Source: Mytilus galloprovincialis
Lineage: Eukaryota; Mollusca; Bivalvia; Mytilida; Mytilidae
Direction: 5' to 3'
DNA: 64,000 nucleotides
Assembly (NCBI RefSeq): GCF_965363235.1
Contig: NC_134850.1
Span: 38,622,602 to 38,686,601 of the forward strand
Part shown: positions 43,101-55,100 of the stretch, one piece after another
Layout of the letters: each line of letters starts with the position of its first letter
How positions within the stretch are numbered: the stretch's first letter is position 1
Notes under the pieces: model-generated
Told to the model about the DNA's origin: nothing
Databases searched by the model: none
The model's input: the letters and a program-made list of their open reading frames with translations, nothing else
Program-made: the position numbers and the translations under genes

Positions 43101-46100
43101 TATTAAAATTTTAAAAGCTTTGGTTGAACGGTTCATGAGTTAATGCACGGACAACATTTGATTGCCGCCCGCCCGACCGCCCACCCGCCCGCCGTACATC
43201 CCCAAATCAATAACCGACATTTTTGTCACAAAAATCCGGTTAAAAAGGTTTCGAAAATTGTTTTTTGTTGTTTTGAAACTTGTATACAATGGCCTTATTT
43301 TAAGTTATGTGTATATTACACCCGCAACATGTAGGCTACATTTCTATAGAATTAATTCTCGTGTTATTGGTTATGTACAGGCACCTACATCAGTTTGACG
43401 GCAGTTGTCCCTTGAATATATGTAATAAATATAAACACATGAATAGAAAGTAAGTCAAGAGACTGGAAGTCATAGGATTGCACACAATAAGCGTATACTT
43501 TCATCCTTTTTGAGGGTTAAATTAACTATTGATCACACATATCATAATATATGTAAATCGAGATATTGATCAAAAAGCATTTTTATTTTTTGTTTTTATA
43601 GTAAATTTTATTCTGTCGGCACTTTTTGAAATTGGCCCTTCTGTGAAAAAAATCCCCTGCAAATTGGCCCTTCCTCTTTCTTAAATAAAACATAAATGTA
43701 CACAGCAAATAGGTTAATCATTTTTTTTTACCTTCAAAAATTTGAATGCCACACGACTTTTGTGCCTCAGGTATGCTAGTATCTATGGGCTGTGAGACTT
43801 CACTTTTGTCTGGGTGATTGACCACTTCATATGGCTGTGTTGTTGTCTGTACTGTTGTAGAAACTGTAGTACTGATTACTGTTGGTAGAGTATCGTTTCC
43901 ATATTTGTCAAACAAATACTTAGAGCAATTACAAAAGTTACAGTCCTAAAAAATAGAAAATTAATAAAATTGAACAAATTGAATGAAAAAAATGTTTTCC
44001 TATTTAAACATTAAAATTTTAAAGCTAGATACACTTACTCCTTATACAGAAAGATAACAATATATCTCTTTTATAGATATAGGAAGATGTGGTATCAGTG
44101 CCAATGAGACAACTCTCCATCCAAGTCATAATTTATCTAGCAACTGCACAGAGATCAAACATTTTTGTTTGGATAGTAAAACATCTACAGATCTGTTTTA
44201 TTAAGAGAAATTAATTACCTTTATTACAACTGACCATCCATATTAAGCTGCAGACAATAATATTCCCTTCTGGACGAAAAAGGAAAAGTTTGGTAAAAAC
44301 TTTTTCCTTGTACAACTATAGTGCTGTAAAATATCAAACTATTGGCAAATAGGAAGTGACTAGATAATGGATATAAATATTATTTACTTGCTACAACTGA
44401 ACATTTCAAAGCTGAGGACCAAAATAAAACCAACCAAATAATCCATTCAGAAAAGTTTGAAGAAGATTTTCTAGTTCAACAAGTGTAATTAAATTACAAA
44501 CTTTTTACAAACAAAAAGTGAAAGAGACTCTTGTAATACCTAACCATGATGAAATAACACTTACCCCAGGTACTGGATTCAACAAACAGCATTGGCACAC
44601 AGTTGATGCCCAGTCAATGTCTTCTTCATATTCATAAGTAGCAATATCAGTATCTGGTCCATCCCAAAACAAAATTTCTGTCACAGCAATTCCATGGCCT
44701 TTTGCTGGTTTTATAGAAACCTACAAAAACAAAATAAAAAAAATTCAGATGTATTGGCCAGACAGGAATGCCCTAGACAGCAGCCTTATCTGAAAAAAAT
44801 TGGAAAACTGAAACAAAATAAAAGTTTGATCTACAAGTCATCCATCCTATTATGTTTCAACTTAAACAAGAGCTGTCAAAATGACAGTAAACCGGATTCT
44901 TTAACATTTATTTGTGTTCTGGCATTTATCAATATTACAAGGACCAAAACTCCTAATAGGTAAAATTTATGATTATCAATATCAAACTTGACTTCCATGT
45001 TGTCAACAATAACAACATATAAACTAGATAGAAAATGACCCTCTAGCAGGACAAACTGTGTGCCCTTAATGCATAAAGTAAGAAAAAATTACTAAGTCCA
45101 CCTACCTAGGATTTTGAAAATATCTAAAAAAATGAATGAATTGTATGGTTTTCAAATGGAAAGGCAAAAATCAAGCTCTTTCAAGAACCGTAACTCCTGA
45201 ACGGTAAAAGTCAAAATCGTCATTATTTAACTTGACCTCCATTTTGTTGTCAGTAACGACATATTAAAATTTTAAAAGGTTTGGTTGACTGGTTCATGAG
45301 TAAATGCACGGACACGATATTTTTTAAACTTTCAAGAACTGTAACTCCTGAACGGTAAAAATCGTCATTATTGAACTTGACCTCCGATATGTTGTCGGTA
45401 ACAACATATTAAAATTTTAAAAGGTTTGGTTGAACGGTTCATGAGTAAATGCACGGACACAACATTTTCTAAACTTTCAAGAACCGTAACTCCTGAACAG
45501 TAAAAGTCAAAATCGTCATTATTGAACTTGACCTCCATTTTGTTGTCAGTAACAACATGTTGAAATTTTAAAAGGTTTGGTTGAACGCTTCATGAGTAAA
45601 TGCACGTACAACATTTGGTTGCCGCCCGCCCGCCGTACATCCCCAAATCAATAACCGACATTTTTGACACAAAAATCCGGTTAAAAATCAGAAAAAAAAG
45701 ACAAATCAATAGCAATTTTATAAATATTTTTTCAGCAGGATTTATTAATATGCATACTTACATGGTATGCGCCTCCATTTTCAAAGCTAGCTGATCTGTA
45801 ATATGCTCCTGTAAACATCTGCAGGTTTTTGTGGTCTTTTGCAAGTTTAACTGACACTATATCATCATAAATATCCTTGTTGATGTTCTCTTTCTTGTAC
45901 AGAAGAGACCATTTCTTGCCACTTGGGTCTTTTAGACCAACTTGTTGTAGTTCTCCCCAGTCAGGATCATTTACCATTGAAATATCTCTGGATGGACAGG
46001 ATGATTCAACTTGATTGGGATAGTGCAAAAATGAACCTACAATGTAAGAATATTTAAAACACATTGGAAAGCATTTGTATAAATCTGTAATCCTCTTTAT

Positions 46101-49100
46101 GTACCTTTGGTGGATGCAGCTTCATTCAGTCAATAACATTCTGAAATTCTGAAAATTCATTTAAAATCAGTCAATAAGTATTTATCTTTATTTTATGTAC
46201 GAGTTAAAAAGCAAATACATTAAATGAACTCCTTTTTCTTTGGATACAAAATTTGTTCTTATATTGATGGCTAGATATTTAAGCACTTTCTAAAATTTAC
46301 CAAAGTATGTGTTGTCATGCATATATGTGCATTCACTGTTTAAAGTCTTTAAAAGTTTGAAGAAGAATGCCATCAACATGGCAACTAGTGGACCAGGATG
46401 ACATTCCCTATGGCTTGCAATTCTAGTTATTTGTAATCTTTCCAAAAAGGTATTTACCTTTTATAATATTGGTTGAACTAAACCAGACTTGTTCAGCAGA
46501 AAAATCTTCACCATCCACCAACACTCCTGATACAGGTTTTGATGGGTCATATAATACAGGTGATGAGGACTGTTGGATTGAAAGTCCGGCAGCATTTGTC
46601 ACCTTAAATCTAACTGTATATGGTATGTTCATCTGAAATAAATGATACATCATTACAAGGTATGGCCAGAGAAATCATAAGTGTAAAATATTTGTCACCA
46701 GTTCCAAAACATTCCAAATGACTTATAAATTTTTTTATCTGCACCAAAAATGTTGTTATACTAACAAAATAACAATAGATACAAAAGTTGCTATAGCATT
46801 AGATTAACAGTCTCATTCTGGACACCAAATCTAAGCATATTTAACAGCGGATAGGTAGAAGACCATATTTATATACTTTAAAGTTATGGCAATTATAAAT
46901 GAATATAATATAAAGAACATACTGTAAGATTTAAATTCACAAAACTGTATTCAGTGTAGTTGTTTGTCAACTCAATCCAGTCAACAAGAAGCATCTCCTC
47001 TCCACTAGAATAACATGAAGTATTCTGCCATAATGAGACTTCATAGGTTGCTATATCAGACTCAGGATCACTGTAATTTGTCCACAGAACTCTTAATGTT
47101 GAATTGTCAGAAGTGTAGGCCAAATCCTGTTAAATAAAATGACACAAAAATAAATTCTAGAATGATAATATTTAAAAACAAAAGCCTTTTTAAGGTAAAT
47201 GGACTGAAATGCAATTTTCCTATTTGTTTTTAGATTGACATTGTGCAATTCATCAATCTTCAATATTAATGCATTTTCACTTTCATAGAAATGCTAATTT
47301 TGTTCAAGCAGTTCAATATCAACATCCTGTCTAAGTGGGGCTTATAAAAATGTGAAAGTAGAGGAAAATATAAATTATAATACCATGTTATAAAATGGAC
47401 CAGCAGTCAAAGCACCATACAATGGAGGTGTTGTATCAACTGTGAATTTGTGGTGAATCATTCCACAGTCTCCTGATTCATCTGTTGCTGTAATTTGAAG
47501 AGAAAAGTGTTAACTATATGTGTTAGCAATCTCTTCTTTCATTGGTTATTTAAAGAACTTCCTCAAGTTTAGTATATCTGACATTCGTGAAAAATTACGT
47601 AATTCAAGACTAAAACTGAAGCAGTAATGTTTAGGGGAGTAAAATTGTACAAGGTACCCCTGGATGAGAATGAGGTATCCTTAGTCTCTGTATGTGCATT
47701 TCAACTTAAATGATAACTAACAGAGAATAGCAATAATTTTGGTCATGTAATTTAAAATGCTCATTTATAATCAAATACATTTAACTTATATCTTAAATAG
47801 TTGCTTAGATTAGCAAAAATTAAATTAAGTTGTTACAATAGTCTATAAGACAAAAGCTCTCATTATTGTTAATTGCCTTTAAAACTTTTGACCTTTCACA
47901 GGACAGAAAAACAAATAAAAACTGGAAATGTTTTACATATGTCATTTCTAGGCCTTTTCAATAGCAGACTAAATAATGGGATTTGGTCATTGTTGAAGGC
48001 TGTATATTATCTATAGTTGTTAAACTTTTATGTCATTTTAGTCTCTGGTGGAGAGTTGTATAATTGGCAATCATTACCACATAACACATAACAAAATAAT
48101 CTGACATTATAATTCTAATTCAACTAACAAAGAGCTTTTCTTACCTATTACCCATACATAATAAGTTCCTCCTGGTTGAAGTTCTAAGGATGTTAATGTG
48201 TAAAATGTATTCTTGTTGATGTTGATCAGTGGTGCTACGTTAAATGAGTAGTCATCAACCTGTTCACTTTTTCGTCCATCAATCTTAAGAAAGGAAATAA
48301 AATTTAAAGTAAAGTAAAAGTTAAGAAGCAAAATATAAGTGAAGTATTGTCTCATTCAGAAGCATTTTTTAATAATCAATATAAACAGGTGATTTATGGA
48401 TGAGTACTGCAACAATAAGAACTGGCATTCCGATATCTAATACAAAACCAAAATAAGAAAATTACATGTACACATTAATTTCTAAAGTTATTCTTCATTT
48501 TCTAAGTCAGATGAAAAAGAAACAATCTACGTAGAATTGAAAATCTCACTTAAGGAGGCTCGCGGGTATAAATTTTCAGAAAAAAATTAAACATTTATTT
48601 TTCATTACAAATTTTGTCTATTACCTTTAGTAGTTATTACTTTATCATATGGTACAAAAATTATTCCAAAAAATCAATGTGTGTTGGCCCCAGGAGACTT
48701 TTAAAATGTAGATATCATTGAAAAAGCTCCAAATTATCTCCCTTTGGTGCAAAAATGGCATTTTTTTGGCATTAAAATTGAAATATCTTTTTTAACTCAT
48801 CGGTGACCTATATTTTTTATTGTTGTTTTCGAATAAGCTGTACATAAACTAAATAATTATAAAATTTAAGCGGTTTCTGTAATTTAGTTCTTTTTTTATT
48901 TCGATATTACATCTATTTCTCCTATTAGTTCAACAGAAAAAAAGGACATTAACAAAAATGTATGCTTCTTTCGAAGGCAGATAGTGAGCTTTCTATAAAG
49001 TATAAGATAAAGTTCATTAAATAAACAAGAATGTGTCCTCAGTACACGAATGCCCCACTCGCACTATCATTTTCCATGTTCAGTGGACCGTGAAATTGGG

Positions 49101-52100
49101 GTAAAAACTCTAATTTGGCATTAAAATTAGAAAGATCATATCATAGGGGACATGTGTACTAAGTTTGAAGTCGATTGGACTTAAACTTCATCAAAAACTA
49201 CCTTGACCAAAAACTTTAACCTGAAGCGGGAAAGACGGACGGACGGACGAACGGACAGACAGACGGACGAACGAATGGACAGACGGACGGACGGACAGAC
49301 CAGAAAACATAATGCCCCTCTACTATCGTAGGTGGGGCATAACGTAGGTGGGGCATAAAAAAATTGATTTACATCCGTGAGCCCCTTAATATTCTTTTCA
49401 TCATTTTGGGAACTTGCTAATTTGATTTCATATTTTTTATTCAGGAATTTGGAAATGAATCTATCAATATACAATATCTTACATATAGTTTACAGTCAGT
49501 TCCTACTACTCCAGAATGATTGGACAGTGCTACATAGTACATCATGATATCTAACTTTGATGTAAACCCTTCAAACTGTATATCCACATAGGTATCAGTA
49601 TTGATATAGTCACCCATGATGATGGATCCACCTTGGTTAGAAAAAAGGACACAGCATGAAAATACATTTATGAAATAGATTGTTCACTTCATGTAACTCA
49701 GTTTCAGAGTTCTATCCAAGGTGTAGTTATGTATACTGTACGCTTTTTTTCATTATTAAGCATAATAAGAAAGTGTCCATAGTACATAGATGCCCCACTC
49801 TCACTTTCATTTTCTATGCTCAGTAGACCGTAAAATTGGGATAAAACTCTAATTTGGTATTAAAATTAGAAAGATCATGTCATAGGAAACAATTGTACTA
49901 AGTTTCAAGTTGATTGGATTTTAACTTCATTAAAAATAACATCGACAAAAAACTTTAACCTGAAGCGGGTTATGAAGGATGAAGGAACAAACAGATACAC
50001 ACAACAAAACCTAATGGTCCTTGACGGGGCATAAAAATTCAGTACATTCGTAAGTGAATCATTTTCATGTTTACATTTTTGGTTTTCAACATTACCATAA
50101 CATTTTTAAGACTTTAAGCAAAAGCCAACTAGTAGTGATCATAGTCCGTTCTCATCAGTTTAAATTTTCTCAATTCAAGACTGATTGTCTTTGGAGCTCT
50201 ATTGGAGACAATCCTATATCTTACCACTCAAAAAAATTACAAGGCATGAATTGATTGACAGAATAGTGTTTGCTGCATTTCCAGTGACAAATATTTCATC
50301 CATATTCTAGACGAGAACAAATCAAATTCGAGACAGCATCTACAGTTGACCTACCTTCAACACCACCATCATATCCAACATGGAAACCATTAGATGTAAC
50401 CGTAGCAACAGAGAATGATGCACTGTAGGCTCTAACAGTGAAGTAATATATTGCTGTCCCTGATTCTAGATTGAGATCATAAAATGTGACAGAATCGTTC
50501 AAACCAACTTTGGTAAAAGGTACAATATTATCTCTGGTTTTATGAAATCTTCTATCTGTTCCCACTGCTACTTCATAAAACAATACTTGCTGGGTACCAG
50601 GTTGTTCTGCTGTTTTTGACTCATCAACTTGATAACCTGGGTTTCCTTTAAATAGACAGAAAATTAAGGTCAATGCTGGAATTTAAGAAGACTGTCACAA
50701 CCCCTTTCATAACATTCATACCTTTAAGATAAAGATAGATTGACAATTTGTATTTTATATCTCAAAAGAAGAGCTGGTATTATCAGAATAGAATTGATTG
50801 TCAAAATACACCTTTTACTTAAAATAAAAAAAAAAAAAAAAAATTAATATCTGTTTTTTTAATTAAGATGAAAGACTTTAAAAAAGAAAGTTATATTGCT
50901 ATAAAGAAACCTATGGGTCTTCAACACAGCCAGGAAAATCCACCACCTGGAGGCTAGACCAATATAAAAGTACATACCTTCCACATCAGCTTGAAAAGAA
51001 GCAGAAGCTGGTAAACCAAAACCTTCCCAATTAGCTGATATTTTACGTCTAGAGGGCAGAATGTTCAGATCAAATCCAGTAATGTAACCATCAAACACCT
51101 TGCCTGGTAGCAGAGGGTCTTCTTCAACTGTAACTCCATTGGATCTTATTATATAAGTATAGTTCAGAGCATTTGTCACTCTTAACAAAGAATAATACAA
51201 TGTTCTGTCCTTCAGTTGAAGTCCATCAAGCATTGCATTTTCTGAAACTGAAAGAAAAAATATATTTTTAACTCAATATCAATAAATTCAAAGAAATGGT
51301 TATTTAGTATCCCTCCATCAGGAAATTGTGCAATAAGTGATGAACACATTTGTCTTTTGTGATTTTTGTATTGTTGGGTTGCTGTCTTAGGTAAACCCCA
51401 CATTTTCTTTTTATTAAAAATATAATTATACAAATCCATGTCAGGTATAAATTATTTTTTTAGAGATTCTAGTTCTTGCTATATGAATTACCTTTAATCT
51501 TAATTATCTAGATTTTTCTTTTAAGATTTCTTTATTATACATGTACATAGCAGTTAGCTTCAGTACAGTTATCTCCCATTTTATAATCAATGAGCAAATT
51601 CATTTCTAAAATCAGCAGTTTTGATTTCCAAGCAAACTCCTGCACCCTTAGTTACAATTTATTCATATAGTAAAAACAATAATTGATCATGTCACATTCA
51701 ATTTGATTTATGCAGAGACATTTACTTTTTTATTAAAATAAAAAAATTAGGACGGTATAAGGTTAGTTTGGAATCCAAACTTTAGATTAATAAAAAAATG
51801 ATTTTTCAACATTTTGTTACTTCAATTAAGTATTATATAGTTCGCATATCAAATTGATAACCATAACAACCATTGAAAAATTAAAATAAAATATAATCAC
51901 CACCCAAATCTAGCCATTTTGAAATGACTTTTCCATCTAGCCTTTGTATCTGCCATTCATTTCTCACTGATGGACAAGGGTCACCTGACAAATCCCATGA
52001 TGCTCGCAGTGTGTCAAAACTTTCTTGGAAATCTCTGTAACATATATAAATGTATAGGAAAATATGCAAACAAGAGCTGTCAAAATGACAGTAAACCGGA

Positions 52101-55100
52101 TTCTTTAACATTTATTTGTGTTCTGGCATTTATCAATATTACAAGGACCAAAACTCCTAATAGGAAATTTTAAAAGGTTTGGTTGAACGGTTCATGAGTA
52201 AATGCACGGACACAACATTTTTTAAACTTTCAAGAATCGTAACTCCTGAACGGTAAAAGTCAAAATCGTCATTATTGAACTTGACCTCCATTTTGTTGTC
52301 AGTAACAACATATTAAAATTTTAAAAGGTTTGGTTGACTGGTTCATGAGTAAATGCACTGACACAACATTTTTTAAACTTTCAAGAACCGTAACTCCTGA
52401 ACGGTAAAAGTACAAATCGTCATTATTGAACTTGACCTCCGTTATGTTGTCAGTAATAACATATTAAAATTTTAAAAGGTTTGGTTGAACGGTTCATGAG
52501 TAAATGCACGGACACAACATTTTTTAAACTTTCAAGAACCGTAACTCCTGAACGGTAAAAGTCAAAATCGTCATTATTAAACTTGACCTCCATTTTGTTG
52601 TCAGTAACAACATATTAAAATTTTAAAAGATTTGGTTGAACGCTTCATGAGTAAATGCACGGACAACATTTGGTTGCCGCCCGTCCGCCCGCCCGCCGTA
52701 CATCCCCAAATCAATAACCGACATTTTTGACACAAAAATCCGGTTAAAAAGTGCATAAATATTATTATTTTGAATTTTGATCTCAGCAAAAGCCTCTCTT
52801 GGAATCTCTATCGGGTGTGTCTATTTTCGGTATTTTTTGGTCTTTGTATTATGTATTCAGGTTTTGTTTTCTGTAATTAGTTAAGACTTCAGTTTTATCA
52901 TGTATATCTTTTAAATTCATTTGATAAAATTTACTGTTTGCAATAGCATAAATTGTTCTAAATCATAAGGATGTTCTTATCACAAGCAGAAAACCCTAGC
53001 CGTATTTGGCACAACCTTTTTTAACTTTTGATCCTCAGTGCTGTACAATTTTGTACTTTTTTTGACTTTCGAACTTTTATATCTGGGCGTCACTTGTAAG
53101 TCTTGTGTGGACGAGGCGCATTTTTGGCGTATTGAATTTTAAACCTGATGCCTTTTGTTATCTATTATTCATGTGTTTCTTTGCTTAATACGTTCTCCTA
53201 TTTATTTGTATTGTAGTCCTGTAATATTATGTTGTCATTTTAATGATATATTTAACGTTGCCACAAAACCAGGTTCAACCCACCATTTTTGTCCTGTACC
53301 AAGTCAGGAAAATGGCCATTGTTATATCATAGTTCGTTTCTGTGTGTGTAACATTTTTACATTGTGCTTCCGTTGTGTCGTTTGTTTTCTCTTATATTTT
53401 AGTGTGAATTCACATTACTATAAGACATGTCACAGTACTTTTCTATCTCAAATTCATGTATTCAAATTCATTGGTTTTTATGTTATATTTGTTATTCTCA
53501 TCGGATTTTGTCTAATGCTTAGTCCTTTTCTGTGTGTGTTACATTTTAATGTTGTGTCGTTGTTCTCCTCTTATATTTAATGCGTTTCCCTCAGATTTGG
53601 TTTGTTACCCCGATGTTGTTTTTTGTCCATAGATTGAACAACGGTATACTACTGTTGCCTTTATGTAGTACACAAAATAAAATTGTTAATCTAAAACTTT
53701 AAGTGTCCTTTTCTTGATATGTCATTTGAAAGCTCATAGTGAATTGATTTAACAACAAAATATAAAGTAATGTGCACATCTTTAGTTAAAAAAACAAGAG
53801 GCTCTCAAGAGCCTGAATCGCTCACCTGGTAAACAATGCCTTCGGCCATGTTTTTTGAAGAAATAGAAAATAAAACACAAACTTTATTTTATACACCCTA
53901 CTGATCATTCAAATGAAGTTTGGTTGAATTTGGTTGAGTAGTTTTAGAGGAGAAGATTTTCTAAAGTTAGCAAATATGATGAACAAATTGTGAAAAATTG
54001 TCATTAAAGGACAATAACCCCTTAAGGGGTCAATTGACAATTTTGGTCATATTAACTTATTTGTAGATCTTACTTTGCTGATCATTTTTGCTGTTAACAG
54101 TTTATCTTTATCTATAATAATATTCAAGATAATGACACAAAACTGCAAACTTTCCTTAAAATTACCAATTAAGTGGCAGCAACCCAACAATGGGTTGTTT
54201 GATTCATCTGCAAATTTCAGGGCTGATAGATCTTGACCTAATGAACATTTTTACCCCAGTGTCAGATTTGCTTTAAATGCTTTAGTTTTTGAGATATAAG
54301 CCAAAAACTGCATTTGACCCCTATGTTCTATTTTAAGTAACGGTGGCCATGTTTTTTGACGGATCAAAAATCAAAGCACAAACTTTGTGCAAGATAATCT
54401 AAGGAACAATCAAGTTTCATCCAAATCCATTCAGCAGTTTCAGAGGAGAAGATGTTTGAAAAATTGTTAACGATGACAGACGACGACAACGGACGCCAAG
54501 TGATGAGAAAAGCTCACATTTCCTTTTAGGAAAGGTGAGCTAAAAACTGCAAAATTTCCTTAAGATTACCAATTCAGGGGCAGCACCTAGCAACGTGTCG
54601 TCCGATCCATCTGAATATTTCAGGGCAGATATATTTTGACCTGATAAACAATTCAACCACAGTCAGATTTGATCTTAATGCTTTGGTTTTTGACATTTTA
54701 CCCCTATGTTCTACTTTTAGCTGTGGCAGCCATCTTGTTTGGATGGCCGGGTCACCGGACACATTTTTTAAACAAGATACCCAAAAGATGATTGTGGCCA
54801 AGTTTGGATTAATTTGGCACAGTAGTTTCAGAGGAGAAGATTTTTGTAAAAGATTACTAAGATTTACGAAAAATGGTTAAAAATTGACTATAAAGGGCAA
54901 TAACTCCTAAAGGGGTCAACTGACCATTTCGGTCATGTGGACTTATTTGTAAATCTAACTTTGCTGAACATTATTGCTGCTTACAGTTTATCTCTATCTA
55001 TAATAATATTCAAGATAATAACCAAAACAGCAAAATTTCCTTAAAATTACCAATTCAGGGGCAGCAACCCAACAATGGGTTGTCCAATTCATCTGAAAAT

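Noticed and set aside
43143-43398. Pro/Arg-rich plus-strand open frames
   Set aside because: They come from the (cccgcc)n block at the right end of a family B element.
53155-53580. 141-aa hydrophobic plus-strand open frame
   Set aside because: Lies in known-type mussel repeat DNA; composition follows T-rich sequence and no splice or domain evidence supports it.
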